Positions 46,658-58,074 are shown, numbered from the stretch's first letter. The stretch: 64,000 nt of DNA from Thalassobacillus devorans MSP14 (GCF_000496835.1 NZ_KI543236.1:1114589-1178588), one strand, 5' to 3'. Notes: generated by a model from the letters alone, not told the origin. Numbers and translations: made by a program.

Positions 46658-47524
46658 ATGGCGACATTCAAAGAGTTCCGTAATAAGGTGAAACCAAACT
46701 GGTGTCCTGGATGTGGCGACTTTTCTGTCCAGGCATCGATCCAACGAGCTGCAGCTAATGTAGGCCTCGAGCCTGAAGATTTAGCGGTAATATCAGGTAT
46801 CGGTTGTTCCGGCCGTATTTCCGGTTATATCAATTCTTATGGCTTCCATGGAATTCATGGACGCGTTCTGCCGATTGCCCAGGGTGTAAAGATGGCTAAC
46901 AAAAACTTGAAAGTTATTGCTTCTGGAGGCGACGGCGACGGATTTGCGATTGGAATGGGCCACACTGTTCATGCGATTCGCAGAAATCTTGACATCACGT
47001 ATATCGTAATGGATAACCAGATTTATGGGTTGACTAAAGGGCAGACTTCCCCGCGAAGTGAAAAAGGTTTTAAAACGAAAAGTACACCGGAAGGTTCAAT
47101 CGAGTCTGCGGTTAACGTCATGGAAATGGCTTTATCCGCTGGTGCCACATTTGTCGCACAGAGCTTTTCCAGTGATTTAAAAGAACTCACTTCTCTGATT
47201 GAACAAGGCATCAACCATGAAGGTTTTTCTTTAATCAATGTATTCAGTCCTTGCGTCACTTATAATAAAGTCAATACGTATGATTGGTTTAAAGAAAATC
47301 TTGTCAGCTTGGATGATATCGAAGGATACGACAGCTCTGATCGTAAAAAAGCGATGGCTACTTTGATGGAACATAACAGTCTGGTAAAAGGGCTGATCTA
47401 TCAAAATACAGAGCAAAAATCCTATCAGGATTTAATTCATGGTTATGCGGATCATGCATTGAAAGACAGTGAACTTAAAATTGATAAAGAAAAATTCGAT
47501 CACCTGGTTAATGAATTCATGTAA
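46658..47524 (+). CDS. korB: 2-oxoacid:ferredoxin oxidoreductase, beta subunit
   Basis: 288 residues. Thiamine diphosphate motif GGDGDGFAIG...DNQIYGLTKGQTSP and the cysteine pattern NWCPGCGD (C16, C19), GIGCSG (C50) and SPCVTY for the 4Fe-4S cluster. It starts directly after the korA stop. No ferredoxin gene is nearby, so the electron acceptor is encoded elsewhere. Confidence 0.94.
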   Translation: MATFKEFRNKVKPNWCPGCGDFSVQASIQRAAANVGLEPEDLAVISGIGCSGRISGYINSYGFHGIHGRVLPIAQGVKMANKNLKVIASGGDGDGFAIGMGHTVHAIRRNLDITYIVMDNQIYGLTKGQTSPRSEKGFKTKSTPEGSIESAVNVMEMALSAGATFVAQSFSSDLKELTSLIEQGINHEGFSLINVFSPCVTYNKVNTYDWFKENLVSLDDIEGYDSSDRKKAMATLMEHNSLVKGLIYQNTEQKSYQDLIHGYADHALKDSELKIDKEKFDHLVNEFM

Positions 47525-47529
47525 GAAGA

Positions 47530-47566
47530 GAAGCTCGGTCAGCAACGCCTGACCGGGCTTTTTTAT
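47530..47566 (+). terminator. Rho-independent terminator after korB
   Basis: AAGCTCGGTCAG (47531-47542) pairs with CTGACCGGGCTT (47549-47560), then TTTTA. Confidence 0.88.
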
Positions 47567-47694
47567 TGTCATGAAAAGATTGGAACGATAGTTCATATAA
47601 TTTTTATGATACTCGATTCCTTCTTGAAAAAAACTGTGTTATTCAGACGCCTATCCACGGTGTTCAATTGTCCTCTCTATATGAACAGCATCAT

Positions 47695-47722
47695 TTGCGT
47701 AATTTTAAACTAATGATAAAAT
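47695..47722 (+). promoter_or_regulatory. Sigma-A promoter of tdh
   Basis: TTGCGT (47695-47700), 16-base spacer with TGA immediately before TAAAAT (47717-47722), an extended -10. About 40 bases before the likely translation start. Confidence 0.6.
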
Positions 47723-47783
47723 AGTGATATACCTAGATTCATGAGATTGAATGAGAATGGGAGTGTTCGTAGTGGGTGGAACA

Positions 47784-48812
47784 ATGAAGGCTATTGTGAA
47801 GCACCACCGTGGAGTGGGAGCAGAACTGCAGGAGGTAGAAATTCCTGCAATCAAAGAGAATGAAGTACTTATAAAAGTGAAAGCGACATCGATTTGTGGT
47901 ACAGATGTTCATATTTATAATTGGGATGAGTGGTCTGCCGGCAGGGTAAAGCCCCCGTATGTGTTCGGGCATGAATTTGCCGGTGAAATAGTCGAGTTAG
48001 GAAACAAGGTAACCAACTTTCAGGAAGGCGACTATGTAAGCGCAGAGACACATTTAGTTTGCGGATACTGTTCGCAATGTTTGACAGGAAAATACCATAT
48101 TTGCGAGAATACACAAATCATTGGAGTAGACACGCAAGGCTGTTTTGCCGAGTATGTCGCACTTCCAGCTGATAATCTGTGGAAAAATCCTGCTGATATG
48201 CCGACAGATATCGCTTCTGTGCAGGAGCCGATGGGGAATGCAGTCCATACCGTATTGAATGGTGATGTGGCTGGAAAATCCGTAGCCATCATCGGTTGCG
48301 GACCGATTGGGTTAATGGCTGTGGGAGTTGCAAAAGCTGCCGGTGCGTCACAGGTACTGGCTTTTGATTTGAATGAATATCGCCTTGGTTTAGCAGCTCA
48401 AATGGGGGCAACGACTTTAGTCAATTCAGCTGAAGAAGATCCGGTAGAAAAAGCGAAGACTTTGACAGATGGCCACGGTGTCGATGTCGTATGCGAGATG
48501 AGCGGGCATCCTGTCGCCATGGATCAAGGCTTTAAGATGATTACTAATGGAGGCAGAATGTCAATTCTCAGCCTTCCAACCAAGCCGGTCACCATTGATG
48601 TGACCAATGACATTGTATTTAAAGGAATTGAAGTGCAGGGGATAACAGGGCGTAAAATGTACGAAACCTGGCAGCAGGTATCCCGGCTGTTACATTCAAA
48701 ACAAGTCGATTTGACACCAATCATTACCCATCACCTGCCACTGGAAGACTTTGAAAAGGGCTTCCAGCTTATGAATGAAGGAAAATGCGGGAAAGTTGTG
48801 TTACATCCATGA
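47784..48812 (+). CDS. tdh: L-threonine 3-dehydrogenase
   Basis: Zinc NAD-dependent medium-chain dehydrogenase oxidising threonine to 2-amino-3-oxobutyrate. 342 residues from this ATG. Catalytic zinc: C38 and H63/E64. Structural zinc: cysteines 93, 96, 99, 107. Rossmann motif GCGPIGLMAVGVAKAAG. ATG 47784 gives the usual MKA start, but its ribosome site is close; GTG 47772 behind GGGAG would add four residues and is a fair alternative. It forms a two-step pathway with kbl. Confidence 0.94.
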   Translation: MKAIVKHHRGVGAELQEVEIPAIKENEVLIKVKATSICGTDVHIYNWDEWSAGRVKPPYVFGHEFAGEIVELGNKVTNFQEGDYVSAETHLVCGYCSQCLTGKYHICENTQIIGVDTQGCFAEYVALPADNLWKNPADMPTDIASVQEPMGNAVHTVLNGDVAGKSVAIIGCGPIGLMAVGVAKAAGASQVLAFDLNEYRLGLAAQMGATTLVNSAEEDPVEKAKTLTDGHGVDVVCEMSGHPVAMDQGFKMITNGGRMSILSLPTKPVTIDVTNDIVFKGIEVQGITGRKMYETWQQVSRLLHSKQVDLTPIITHHLPLEDFEKGFQLMNEGKCGKVVLHP

Positions 48813-48829
48813 AGGTTATTGGCAGCTTG

Positions 48830-48859
48830 TTGAAAAATAACCGGTAAATAAGGGATACT
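48830..48859 (+). promoter_or_regulatory. Possible separate promoter of kbl
   Basis: TTGAAA (48830-48835), 18-base spacer, GATACT (48854-48859). It would allow kbl expression apart from tdh. Moderate match only. Confidence 0.35.
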
Positions 48860-48953
48860 ATAAGGAGAGACCTGATTGTATATGGGGGATACCTTCCTCC
48901 CTTGTACATACTATGCAAGGAAACATTTATCCATTATTCAAGGAGGCGTGTAT

Positions 48954-50132
48954 ATGAAAGGGTTTGAATACTTACAAAAAGAATTAGACGAAATGAAAGA
49001 TGAGGGGACATTCCGAGAGTTGATTCCGTTACAGTCACCACAGGGTTCACGGGTGAAAATCAAGGGCAAGGAAGTAATTCAGCTTTCTTCTAATAACTAT
49101 CTCGGACTGACTTCTCACCCAAAAATGAAGGAAGCAGCAGAAAAAGCAGTACGTGAATATGGAGCAGGAACTGGTTCGGTAAGAACGATCGCAGGGACTC
49201 TTGAAATGCATGAAGAGTATGAGCGCAAACTGGCCAAATTCAAACATACGGAAGCTGCTCTTGTTTTCCAGTCAGGCTTCACTACGAACCAGGGAGTACT
49301 ATCTTCTATTTTGACAGAACAGGATGTTGTCATTTCCGATGAGCTCAATCATGCTTCCATCATCGATGGCATCCGTCTTACTAAAGCGGGACGTAAAATC
49401 TATAAGCATGTCGACATGGATTCTTTGGAAGAAAAGCTAAAAGAATCTAGTGAATACCGGACGCGTTTAGTCGTTACCGATGGTGTCTTTTCCATGGATG
49501 GCAACATTGCTCCGCTTCCGGAAATTGTGGAGCTGGCAGAAAAATATGATGCCCTTGTGATGGTTGATGACGCCCATGCCAGTGGCGTATTAGGAGAAAA
49601 TGGACGCGGCACGGTCAATCACTTCGGCTTAGACGGCCGGGTTCACATCCAGGTAGGTACATTAAGTAAAGCAATCGGTGTATTGGGTGGTTACGTGGCA
49701 AGCAGCCAGACTCTGAAAGAATACCTTATCCATAAAGGTCGTCCATTCTTGTTCAGCACTTCTCACCCGCCAGCTGTTACAGCAGCTTGTGACGCAGCAA
49801 TCGACGTATTGTTGGAAGAGCCGGAATTGATTCAAAAACTATGGGATAACACGAAGTTCTTTAAAGATGGTTTAAAATCCCTTGGATTCGATACGGGTAT
49901 CAGTGAAACTCCAGTTACACCGGTGATGGTAGGCGATGATTCTTTGACTCACAAGTTTTCCGATGAATTATTCCAGGAGGGAGTCTTTGCTCAGGGAATC
50001 GTATTCCCGACTGTCCAGCGGGGCAAAGGCCGGGTTCGTACGATTGTTACTGCAGAGCATTCCAGAGAAGAACTGCAGGAAGCGTTGGATGCATTCGAAC
50101 GTGCCGGTAAAAAATTGAATATTATCTCCTAA
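48954..50132 (+). CDS. kbl: Glycine C-acetyltransferase (2-amino-3-ketobutyrate CoA ligase)
   Basis: PLP enzyme that splits 2-amino-3-oxobutyrate with CoA to glycine and acetyl-CoA, completing threonine breakdown. 392 residues of the alpha-oxoamine synthase family. [33 protein letters not shown], and the PLP lysine K239 in [12 protein letters not shown] 48954 follows AAGGAGG; the upstream in-frame start at 48876 has no site. BioF is a relative, but the tdh neighbour settles the role. Confidence 0.94.
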   Translation: MKGFEYLQKELDEMKDEGTFRELIPLQSPQGSRVKIKGKEVIQLSSNNYLGLTSHPKMKEAAEKAVREYGAGTGSVRTIAGTLEMHEEYERKLAKFKHTEAALVFQSGFTTNQGVLSSILTEQDVVISDELNHASIIDGIRLTKAGRKIYKHVDMDSLEEKLKESSEYRTRLVVTDGVFSMDGNIAPLPEIVELAEKYDALVMVDDAHASGVLGENGRGTVNHFGLDGRVHIQVGTLSKAIGVLGGYVASSQTLKEYLIHKGRPFLFSTSHPPAVTAACDAAIDVLLEEPELIQKLWDNTKFFKDGLKSLGFDTGISETPVTPVMVGDDSLTHKFSDELFQEGVFAQGIVFPTVQRGKGRVRTIVTAEHSREELQEALDAFERAGKKLNIIS

Positions 50133-50140
50133 GTTTCAAA

Positions 50141-50176
50141 AAGGCTGGTCGTTGAAAGGCGATCAGCCTTACTTTA
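50141..50176 (+). terminator. Terminator-like hairpin after kbl
   Basis: AAGGCTGGTCG (50141-50151) pairs with CGATCAGCCTT (50160-50170); the following ACTTTAT is only weakly T-rich. Confidence 0.6.
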
Positions 50177-50210
50177 TAGCAGAACGTAACTATTTTGTGG
50201 GATACTGCTC

Positions 50211-50239
50211 TTAAAATTTACAGTTAAAGTTGATATAAT
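50211..50239 (+). promoter_or_regulatory. Sigma-A promoter of miaB
   Basis: TTAAAA (50211-50216), 17-base spacer with TGA before TATAAT (50234-50239). Confidence 0.62.
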
Positions 50240-50277
50240 AAGAAAGTTAGATATGTTAGGCGAAAGGAGCACTGTTG

Positions 50278-51849
50278 ATGAATGAACAACAGCGTAAACA
50301 GATGAGTCAAATTCGTGAAGCTAATCCAGCGGACGTAAAATCCGACCAGGATAATCTCTCGCGACTTAAAGAAAAGAAAAGTGAAGACTTCATCAAATAT
50401 TTTGAGACAAGTTATCAGCCTCCTTCTTTGAAAGATGCGAAAAAGCGGGGCAAAGAAGATGTAGAAGTTCATTATGACTTTAACATACCAAAAGAAATGA
50501 TCGGTCTCGGAAATGGTAAGAAATTCATGATCCGTACTTATGGATGCCAGATGAACGAACATGACACGGAAGTTATGGCTGGCATTTTAGAGGAAATGGG
50601 CTATGTTTCTACAAATGAAACAAAAGAAGCCGATATCATATTATTGAATACTTGTGCGATCAGAGAAAATGCGGAAAATAAAGTATTCGGTGAAATCGGT
50701 CACTTAAAGCCATTGAAAACCGAGAATCCTGACTTGATTATCGGGGTTTGTGGCTGTATGTCCCAGGAAGAGTCAGTCGTCAATAGAATTTTACAAAAAC
50801 ACCAGTTTGTCGATTTGATTTTCGGCACCCATAATATTCATCGGCTCCCGCATCTCGTCAAGGAAGCGATGTTCGGCAAAGAAATGGTGGTTGAAGTATG
50901 GTCGAAGGAAGGAGATATCATCGAAAACCTTCCTCGTTCCCGTAAAGGAAAAATCAAAGCATGGGTTAATATCATGTACGGCTGTGACAAATTCTGTACC
51001 TATTGTATTGTTCCATATACAAGAGGGAAAGAGAGGAGCCGTCTGCCGGAGGATATTATTCAGGAAGTGAGGCATCTGGCCGCTCAAGGATATAAAGAAA
51101 TCACCCTGCTTGGTCAAAATGTAAATGCTTATGGAAAAGACCTGGATATGGATTACGGATTAGGCGATTTAATGAATGAAATCCATAAAATCGACATTCC
51201 AAGGGTCCGTTTCACGACTTCGCATCCGAGAGATTTTGATGATCGATTGATTGAAGTGCTGGCACAAGGCGGCAACTTGCTTGATCATATTCATCTGCCG
51301 GTACAATCCGGAAGTTCCGATGTCTTGAAAATCATGGCGCGGAAGTATACGAGAAAAAGCTATTTGGAACTGGTAGATAAAATCCGTACAGCAATGCCGA
51401 ATGCTACGCTGACTACTGATATCATCGTAGGTTTCCCAAATGAAACTGATGAACAATTTGAAGAGACATTGAGTTTAGTAGAAGAAGTAGGATTCGAAGC
51501 GGCTTATACGTTCATTTATTCTCCACGGGAGGGAACACCAGCGGCACGTATGAAAGATAACGTACCGATGGAAGTAAAAAAGGAACGTCTGCAGCGTTTG
51601 AATGAATTGGTCAACAAACAGTCAGCGGAAGCTATGAAAAAATATGAAGGACAGGTTGTCGACGTTTTAGTGGAAGGGGAAAGTAAGAAAAACCCTGATG
51701 TGCTGGCTGGTTATACCGAAAGAAATAAACTGGTCAACTTTATTGGACCCAAGTCAGCTATTGGCGAAATTGTAAAAGTGAAAATCAATAATACGAAGAC
51801 ATGGTCTCTTGATGGAGAAATGGTCGAAGAAGCAGCAGAGGTGAACTGA
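50278..51849 (+). CDS. miaB: tRNA-2-methylthio-N6-dimethylallyladenosine synthase MiaB
   Basis: Radical SAM methylthiotransferase acting on i6A37 made by MiaA (encoded at 59.6 kb). 523 residues. About 80 N-terminal charged residues precede the UPF0004 domain with its three cysteines ([23 protein letters not shown]). Then the radical SAM cluster [15 protein letters not shown] and the TRAM domain ([14 protein letters not shown]...[18 protein letters not shown]). ATG 50278 with AAAGGAG eight bases upstream. The long N-terminus is usual in Bacillus MiaB. Confidence 0.95.
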   Translation: MNEQQRKQMSQIREANPADVKSDQDNLSRLKEKKSEDFIKYFETSYQPPSLKDAKKRGKEDVEVHYDFNIPKEMIGLGNGKKFMIRTYGCQMNEHDTEVMAGILEEMGYVSTNETKEADIILLNTCAIRENAENKVFGEIGHLKPLKTENPDLIIGVCGCMSQEESVVNRILQKHQFVDLIFGTHNIHRLPHLVKEAMFGKEMVVEVWSKEGDIIENLPRSRKGKIKAWVNIMYGCDKFCTYCIVPYTRGKERSRLPEDIIQEVRHLAAQGYKEITLLGQNVNAYGKDLDMDYGLGDLMNEIHKIDIPRVRFTTSHPRDFDDRLIEVLAQGGNLLDHIHLPVQSGSSDVLKIMARKYTRKSYLELVDKIRTAMPNATLTTDIIVGFPNETDEQFEETLSLVEEVGFEAAYTFIYSPREGTPAARMKDNVPMEVKKERLQRLNELVNKQSAEAMKKYEGQVVDVLVEGESKKNPDVLAGYTERNKLVNFIGPKSAIGEIVKVKINNTKTWSLDGEMVEEAAEVN

Positions 51850-51851
51850 AA

Positions 51852-52277
51852 ATGGCCGAATACACACGTAAACAAGTAGTAGAAGAAGCACATAAATTAG
51901 CAAAGATGATGGCTAATATTGAAGAAATCGATCGTTTTAAACAACTGGAAGCAAAAATCAATGAGAATAAAAAAATACAGGAGAACATTTCACGTATTAA
52001 AGCATTACAAAAGCAAGCAGTCAATTTCCAGGCATATGGTAAAACCGAAGCCCAGCAGAAAGTAGAAAAAGAAATTGATCGGCTGCAGGCAGAGTTGGAT
52101 GCGATTCCGATTGTGGAAGAGTTCAAAAGCTCCCAAACCATTATTAATGACATCTTGCAAATGGTTTCCAGCACAATAGCCCGCGAAGTGACCAATGAAG
52201 TGATCCGCTCTACCGGGGGCGATGTTTTGAAAGGGGAAACGGGCTCAAAGGTCGATAATTCCGCCTGTAACCACTAA
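51852..52277 (+). CDS. ymcA: YlbF/YmcA family protein RicA
   Basis: 141-residue helical protein, part of the Ric complex (YmcA-YlbF-YaaT) that binds Fe-S clusters, adjusts RNase Y specificity and promotes biofilm, competence and sporulation in B. subtilis. HKLAKMMANIEEIDRFKQLEAKINEN and EEFKSSQTIINDILQMV are typical. The C-terminal cysteine thought to ligate the cluster is kept (NSACNH). It starts two bases after miaB. RNase Y, its functional partner, is encoded 10 kb upstream. Confidence 0.9.
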   Translation: MAEYTRKQVVEEAHKLAKMMANIEEIDRFKQLEAKINENKKIQENISRIKALQKQAVNFQAYGKTEAQQKVEKEIDRLQAELDAIPIVEEFKSSQTIINDILQMVSSTIAREVTNEVIRSTGGDVLKGETGSKVDNSACNH

Positions 52278-52282
52278 GTTTT

Positions 52283-52326
52283 TTAATACCATTGAACGAG
52301 AATTCTCGTTCAATGGTATTTTTTTC
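52283..52326. terminator. Perfect palindromic terminator after ymcA
   Basis: A 36-base perfect palindrome (52285-52320) with arms AATACCATTGAACGAGAA and its complement, followed by TTTTT. No loop bases are left over, so the RNA stem closes with an unpaired tetraloop. Confidence 0.9.
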
Positions 52327-52327
52327 G

Positions 52328-52355
52328 TACAATTATCTGGGCTCTTGCATAGAAT
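52328..52355 (+). promoter_or_regulatory. Possible SigE promoter of cotE
   Basis: CATAGAAT (52348-52355) matches SigE -10 CATACAmT at seven of eight positions. TACAATT (52328-52334) is a weaker -35, 13 bases away instead of 14-15. Confidence 0.4.
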
Positions 52356-52400
52356 GAACTAAAACCTTATACAAATCCTTCTTGATGGGAAAGGCATGTG

Positions 52401-52429
52401 CACATTTCGCCCAATTCAAGCATAGGATG
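52401..52429 (+). promoter_or_regulatory. SigK promoter of cotE
   Basis: CACA (52401-52404) with its central AC, a 17-base spacer from AC, and CATAGGATG (52421-52429), one base off CATAnnnTA. The B. subtilis cotE gene likewise has SigE and SigK promoters. Confidence 0.5.
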
Positions 52430-52460
52430 TTGTGTATGATAAAGGGAGGTTTTAGGTGAG

Positions 52461-53021
52461 ATGTCATTCTTTGACCAAGAATACCGTGAGATCTTCACGA
52501 AGGCTGTTTGTGGTAAAGGGAAGAAATTCACCCAATCAACACACTTGATTTCACCCCCCCACCGTCCATCAAGTATCTTGGGCTGCTGGGTGATCAACCA
52601 TGTCTATCACGCCAAGAAAAAAGGAGATCATGTGGAAGTACATGGCCATTTTGATGCGAACGTCTGGTTTTCGTACAATGACAATACGAAAACGGACGTC
52701 GTAACAGAAAGAATCAACTATTGCGACCATGTGCCGCTGTACATCAAAGATGAAAATTGCATCGACGACGATTTAGAAGTCTTTGCAAAAGCGACACAAC
52801 AACCGAACTGCCTGGAAGCCAACATCACTAGCAATGGGCAGAAAATTTCGGTTGAGGTAGAGCGGGAATTCTTCGTGGATGTGATTGGGGAAACAAAGCT
52901 TTGCGTCCGTGTTAATCCGAAGGGCTGTAAACACGATGATGATTTTGATTTTGGTGACTTATCTGATGATGATTTTTCAGAAATTGACCCGGATTTTCTC
53001 GGAAGAAAAGAAGAAGAATAA
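52461..53021 (+). CDS. cotE: Outer spore coat morphogenetic protein CotE
   Basis: Organises the outer coat of the spore, made in the mother cell. 186 residues. [54 protein letters not shown] and [10 protein letters not shown] follow the family. The C-terminus is the expected stretch of Asp/Glu. ATG 52461 with GGGAGG eleven bases before. Flanked by its own promoters and terminator. Confidence 0.95.
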   Translation: MSFFDQEYREIFTKAVCGKGKKFTQSTHLISPPHRPSSILGCWVINHVYHAKKKGDHVEVHGHFDANVWFSYNDNTKTDVVTERINYCDHVPLYIKDENCIDDDLEVFAKATQQPNCLEANITSNGQKISVEVEREFFVDVIGETKLCVRVNPKGCKHDDDFDFGDLSDDDFSEIDPDFLGRKEEE

Positions 53022-53033
53022 GGCCTGATTGAT

Positions 53034-53068
53034 AATCCTTGCTAACCATAGCGGGGATTTTCTTTTTA
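53034..53068 (+). terminator. Rho-independent terminator after cotE
   Basis: AATCCTTGCTA (53034-53044) pairs with TAGCGGGGATT (53049-53059) including two G-U pairs, then TTCTTTTT. Confidence 0.75.
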
Positions 53069-53117
53069 TGTTTACAGGATTTGAAAACAACCATGCTTCG
53101 TCATGAAAACACAACCG

Positions 53118-53147
53118 TTCAAGGAGTGTTTCCATCTATGCTATAAT
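53118..53147 (+). promoter_or_regulatory. Sigma-A promoter of mutSL
   Basis: TTCAAG (53118-53123), 18-base spacer, and an extended -10 TGCTATAAT ending at 53147. Confidence 0.55.
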
Positions 53148-53184
53148 AATAAAAGTGACTAAAGTACGTTTTGGGGGATATGAA

Positions 53185-55761
53185 ATGAAGCAATACACAC
53201 CAATGATGGAGCAATACCTGACGATCAAAGCACAGCATAAGGATGCTTTTTTATTTTTCAGGCTCGGCGATTTTTATGAAATGTTTTTTGATGATGCTTT
53301 AGAAGCATCAAGAGAATTGGAAATCACATTGACAAGCAGGGATGGAGGAGATGAAAGAATCCCGATGTGCGGCGTTCCTTACCACTCTGCTGCGAATTAC
53401 ATAAAAACATTGATAGAAAAAGGCTATAAAGTAGCTATATGCGAACAAGTAGAGGATCCGAAATCGGCAAAAGGCGTAGTCAAACGGGAAGTTGTGCAAT
53501 TGATTACACCTGGTACCGTAATGGAAGGTAATATGCTGGATGAAAAGGAAAATAATTACCTGGCAAGCGTGACTTCTTTTGAGGATGGCAGCTATACTGT
53601 AGCCTATAATGACCTGACTACCGGAGAAAACAGTATTGCTTTGATTACGGACGGCTGGGATGCTGTATTAAGTGAACTGTATAACCGCCCCGTCAAAGAA
53701 GTTGTCATTGCATCCGATCTTTTGGAATCTCATCAAAATGATTTGAAAGAGCGGCTGGCTTACACGATTTCGTATCAGGATGAAGCGGAAACAGACGCTG
53801 GGTTTGCCCCTGTCCTTTCCGGTCTCCAACAAGAGAAATATAAAATCGGTTTCGGCAGATTACTTAATTATATCCAGCATACACAGAAACGATCACTGGA
53901 TCACCTTCAGCCGGTGCAGAAAATAGAACTGAAACAGTATATGACACTGGATATGTATTCGAAACGCAATCTCGAACTGATGGAAACATTACGCAAGCAG
54001 GGTAAGAAAGGGAGTTTGCTATGGGTAGTAGATGATACAGTCACTTCCATGGGCGCGCGGTTATTGAAAAAATGGCTGGAACGTCCACTGTTGAACCGTA
54101 AAGAAATGGAAGATCGGCATGAACAGGTCTCCGGCTTCCTTGAACAATTTTTTGAACGGGAAGAATTGAGAGAGCAATTGAAAGCTGTCTATGACCTTGA
54201 ACGGCTTTCAGGTAGAATTGCTTTTGGCAACGTGAACGCTAGAGACTTGCTGCAATTGAAACAATCACTAGGGAAAATTCCAGTGATTAAGGAAACCCTT
54301 GAAAAATTTTCTCATCCAGGTATAAAAAAATTATATCAATCCATTGATCCGCTTCATTCCTTATCAGAGTTGTTGGAAGAAAGCATCCATGAGGATCCGC
54401 CTCTTACCATTAAGGAAGGAGGAATCATTAAGGATGGTTTCAATAACCAGCTTGATGATTACCGTGATGCAGCTAAAAACGGAAAACAATGGATTGCTGA
54501 ACTGGAACGGAAAGAGCGGGAAGAGACGAAAATAAAGTCATTGAAGGTGGGCTACAATCGTGTGTTCGGTTATTATATCGAAGTGACGAAAGCCAATCTT
54601 CATTTACTGCCGGAAGGGAAATATGAACGGAAGCAGACACTGACGAACGCAGAAAGGTATATTACCCCTGAATTGAAAGAAAAAGAAACACTCATTTTAG
54701 AAGCACAGGAAAAAAGCGTAGAGTTGGAGTATGAATTATTTCTAACCATCCGGGAAAAAGTGAAGCATTATATCGAAGAATTGCAGCTGCTCGCCGGACA
54801 GATCAGCAAAATTGATGTGTTGCAGGGGTTTGCTTCCGTGTCGGAAAAAAATAATTATGTACAACCTGATTTCAATGAGAAACGCCTGATTGATATCAAA
54901 CAAGGAAGACATCCGGTCGTGGAAAAAGTAATGAAAGACGCTTCCTTTGTTCCGAATGATGTCTACATGGATGACGAAGCTGATGTTCTGTTGATTACAG
55001 GACCGAATATGTCTGGTAAGAGTACGTATATGAGACAGCTTGCCTTAACGGCTATCATGGCCCAAGTGGGCTGTTTTGTACCATGTGAACAGGCGAATCT
55101 TCCAATCTTTGATCAGATCTTTACTAGAATTGGGGCAGCTGACGATCTTGTTTCCGGTCAGAGTACCTTCATGGTAGAAATGCTTGAAGCGAGGCATGCC
55201 CTTGCTAATGCTACGGAAAACAGCTTGATTCTTTTAGATGAAATCGGCCGGGGTACAAGCACGTACGATGGAATGGCACTTGCCCAGGCAATTGTTGAGT
55301 ATATTCACGAGGAAATTAAAGCAAAAACGCTATTTTCTACCCATTACCATGAGTTGACGGAATTGGATGAAAGTCTGGGTCGCTTGAAAAATATCCATGT
55401 CCGGGCGGAAGAATATCAAGGAAATGTTGTTTTTCTCCACCAAATACAAAACGGAGCTGCTGATGAAAGCTACGGAATCCATGTAGCCAAGCTTGCCGAA
55501 TTACCAGATTCCCTGATAGCAAGAGCGTCAGATTTGCTGAAAGAATTTGAAACTGGACCAAAAAAAGAAGCCCCTGTTCCACAAGCAGACGAAGAACAGC
55601 TGACCTTTTTCAAAGAAGAAGTACGTGAGATTAACCATCAAAAAACGAAACCAGAAGAAAGCCGACTGGTTGATCAACTCACTAAAATGAATTTAATGGA
55701 AATGACACCAATGGAAGCGATGAATCACCTTTATGAACTTCAAAAGCAAGTGAAACGATAA
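53185..55761 (+). CDS. mutS: DNA mismatch repair protein MutS
   Basis: Recognises mismatches and small loops. 858 residues, the same as B. subtilis. The mismatch-binding domain contains [15 protein letters not shown] with the Phe-x-Glu element. Walker A is GPNMSGKST near residue 607, then [14 protein letters not shown], Walker [14 protein letters not shown] and [10 protein letters not shown]. The C-terminal region runs to [10 protein letters not shown] with a beta-clamp-type segment (QLTFF). ATG 53185 follows TTTGGGGG; the in-frame GTG at 53155 is upstream of that site. Confidence 0.97.
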   Translation: MKQYTPMMEQYLTIKAQHKDAFLFFRLGDFYEMFFDDALEASRELEITLTSRDGGDERIPMCGVPYHSAANYIKTLIEKGYKVAICEQVEDPKSAKGVVKREVVQLITPGTVMEGNMLDEKENNYLASVTSFEDGSYTVAYNDLTTGENSIALITDGWDAVLSELYNRPVKEVVIASDLLESHQNDLKERLAYTISYQDEAETDAGFAPVLSGLQQEKYKIGFGRLLNYIQHTQKRSLDHLQPVQKIELKQYMTLDMYSKRNLELMETLRKQGKKGSLLWVVDDTVTSMGARLLKKWLERPLLNRKEMEDRHEQVSGFLEQFFEREELREQLKAVYDLERLSGRIAFGNVNARDLLQLKQSLGKIPVIKETLEKFSHPGIKKLYQSIDPLHSLSELLEESIHEDPPLTIKEGGIIKDGFNNQLDDYRDAAKNGKQWIAELERKEREETKIKSLKVGYNRVFGYYIEVTKANLHLLPEGKYERKQTLTNAERYITPELKEKETLILEAQEKSVELEYELFLTIREKVKHYIEELQLLAGQISKIDVLQGFASVSEKNNYVQPDFNEKRLIDIKQGRHPVVEKVMKDASFVPNDVYMDDEADVLLITGPNMSGKSTYMRQLALTAIMAQVGCFVPCEQANLPIFDQIFTRIGAADDLVSGQSTFMVEMLEARHALANATENSLILLDEIGRGTSTYDGMALAQAIVEYIHEEIKAKTLFSTHYHELTELDESLGRLKNIHVRAEEYQGNVVFLHQIQNGAADESYGIHVAKLAELPDSLIARASDLLKEFETGPKKEAPVPQADEEQLTFFKEEVREINHQKTKPEESRLVDQLTKMNLMEMTPMEAMNHLYELQKQVKR

Positions 55762-55776
55762 GGAAGGGGGAGAATC

Positions 55777-57636
55777 ATGGGGAATATCAAACTCATGCCC
55801 GACCATCTCGCCAATAAGATTGCCGCAGGTGAAGTTGTTGAGCGTCCTGCATCCGTAATTAAAGAACTGGTCGAAAACAGCATCGATGCCAACAGTAAAT
55901 CCATCAAGGTAGAATTGACAGAAGCAGGGCTCGAGCAAATAAAAGTGATAGATGATGGGGACGGAATGTCAGAAGAAGATTGCGAACACGCTTTTTTTCG
56001 GCATGCCACCAGTAAAATCCGTGATGAAAATGACCTTTTCCATGTCAAAACCCTTGGTTTCCGCGGTGAAGCATTAGCGAGTATTGCAGCAGTCAGCCGA
56101 TTATCGATTCAGACGTCTACAGGAGAAGTTGCCGGTACCAGACTAGAACTGGAAGGCGGAAAATTGATCAATAAAACCAAAAGCGATGCCCGCCAAGGTA
56201 CAGAAATCATCGTCAACGATATTTTCTTCAATACGCCTGCCAGATTGAAGTATATGAAGACCATCCATACCGAACTCGGACATATCACCGATGTCTTGAA
56301 CCGGATGGCGCTGGCCCACCCCGATGTAAAATTCGTCTGCTTTCATAACGGCAAGCAGCTTTTCCAAACTTCGGGACGTGGGGATTTGCTTCAAGTTATC
56401 GCCCAAATCTATGGAATGGCGACAGCCAGAAAGATGATACCAGTCGAATCATCATCTAAAGATTTTCACATATCCGGCTACATTGCTAAACCCGAAGTGA
56501 CACGCGCTTCACGTAATTATATTTCTACCATTATTAACGGACGGTATATCCGGAACATGACGTTGAACAAAGCAGTTATGCAAGGCTACCATACCCTGCT
56601 ACCGATCGGCAGGAATCCGTTGGTGGTTCTGACTATTGAGATGGACCCTATTCTCGTCGATGTCAATGTTCATCCAGCAAAGCTTGAAGTGCGTTTCAGT
56701 AAAGAACAGGAACTTTTCGAATTAATTAGAACCACTATTCAATCCGCTTTTCGAAAAGAAACGTTGATACCAGAAGCACCGGCGCAAAATCGTCCAATAA
56801 AAAAAGATCATTCTACCCAGACAACGTTTCACTTTTATGAAGAGCGCGAGCAGGAAGCACACCAGCAAAGGGAAAATTCCATCGATCATTTACTTCAGTC
56901 TGCTGCCGGTCCAGAAGAAAGCAACCCAGCTCAAACCAAAGACCAGGCGGTATTTATAGAGACGCAAAATGAAGTCATAAAAGAGATGCAAAATCTTGGG
57001 CAGACTTCAGAGTCACCAGTGATTACAGAAGATGATAATGGAAGCGATTCGGAAAGGGTACCGGCGATGTACCCGATTGGTCAGCTGCACGGCACGTATA
57101 TATTGGCACAAAATGAAAAAGGTCTTTATATCGTTGACCAGCATGCCGCTCAGGAACGGATCAAGTATGAATTCTTCACCGAAAAATTAGGTATCGTCGA
57201 AAATGAAGTACAAGAGCTTCTTGTACCGATCACTTTTGATTTTTCAAAGCAAGAAGCACTTCGGATTGAGGAGCATGCGGAGGAATTGAAAAAAGTAGGT
57301 ATCTTCTTTGAGCCTTTCGGAGAAAACAGTTTTATCATCCGGTCGCATCCTAATTGGTTCCCAAAAGGGTTCGAGGTGGAAGTCATCGAGGAGATGGTCG
57401 AGCAGGTCATGTCGGATGAACGCATCGATCTCAAAAAGCTTCGTGAGGAAGCAGCCACTCTTATGTCCTGCAAGCGATCGATTAAAGCCAACCATTATTT
57501 GAATCAGCAGGATATGTTCCGACTGCTTGAAGATTTGAGAAAATCGACCGATCCTTTCACCTGCCCTCATGGGCGGCCCATTATCGTCCATTTTTCAGAA
57601 TATGAAATGGAAAAGATGTTCAAGCGAGTCATGTAA
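55777..57636 (+). CDS. mutL: DNA mismatch repair endonuclease MutL
   Basis: Acts after MutS and nicks the new strand. 619 residues. GHKL ATPase motifs: [22 protein letters not shown]. After a variable linker the C-terminal endonuclease domain has [28 protein letters not shown] and the ending FKRV, so this is the nicking type of MutL. GGAAGGGGG precedes ATG 55777, 15 bases after mutS. Confidence 0.97.
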   Translation: MGNIKLMPDHLANKIAAGEVVERPASVIKELVENSIDANSKSIKVELTEAGLEQIKVIDDGDGMSEEDCEHAFFRHATSKIRDENDLFHVKTLGFRGEALASIAAVSRLSIQTSTGEVAGTRLELEGGKLINKTKSDARQGTEIIVNDIFFNTPARLKYMKTIHTELGHITDVLNRMALAHPDVKFVCFHNGKQLFQTSGRGDLLQVIAQIYGMATARKMIPVESSSKDFHISGYIAKPEVTRASRNYISTIINGRYIRNMTLNKAVMQGYHTLLPIGRNPLVVLTIEMDPILVDVNVHPAKLEVRFSKEQELFELIRTTIQSAFRKETLIPEAPAQNRPIKKDHSTQTTFHFYEEREQEAHQQRENSIDHLLQSAAGPEESNPAQTKDQAVFIETQNEVIKEMQNLGQTSESPVITEDDNGSDSERVPAMYPIGQLHGTYILAQNEKGLYIVDQHAAQERIKYEFFTEKLGIVENEVQELLVPITFDFSKQEALRIEEHAEELKKVGIFFEPFGENSFIIRSHPNWFPKGFEVEVIEEMVEQVMSDERIDLKKLREEAATLMSCKRSIKANHYLNQQDMFRLLEDLRKSTDPFTCPHGRPIIVHFSEYEMEKMFKRVM

Positions 57637-57643
57637 CTACGTC

Positions 57644-57677
57644 AAACTGAAGAACTCCTGGTTCTTCAGTTTTTTAT
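57644..57677 (+). terminator. Rho-independent terminator after mutL
   Basis: AAACTGAAGAAC (57644-57655) pairs with GTTCTTCAGTTT (57661-57672), then TTTA. Confidence 0.88.
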
Positions 57678-57816
57678 TGCAGGCATACCATTAAGGTTTA
57701 CCCATGTCTTATGCTAAACTAGCAAGGTGTCTAAAAAAATAAACTCTCTTAAAGCTCCCTTTACTTGATGACTCAGTTTCGAGAGAAACTGTTTCCGTTA
57801 TGGTGGTGAGCAATTT

Positions 57817-57935
57817 GGAGGTCCGGGAAATCACTCGCTTTCCATGGCCATGTGGTGAGCTTCCTCAGGCTTCGCCTTGCGGGATCTCACCGATCATGTT
57901 CATCCCATAGGAGTCTCGCAATTTCCCGACCCTCC
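57817..57935. repeat. Palindromic module 2 of copy B
   Basis: GGAGGTCCGGGAAAT (57817) and ATTTCCCGACCCTCC (ending 57935) close the module with two mismatches. The interior, on the reverse strand, repeats GAGACTCCTATGGGATGAAC and GGTGAGATCCCGCAAGGCG from copy A. Confidence 0.8.
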
Positions 57936-58074
57936 GTACATTAATGAGAGTAACGGAAATATCAGTATTTAGTCCATCTTCAACTATAATAAAAGCTGAT
58001 TTAAAAGGGTTTTTAGTGGACCATGAAGAAACCTTCATCTTTATGTAGCGGGTCGTTTATCTAAAATAGGATAG

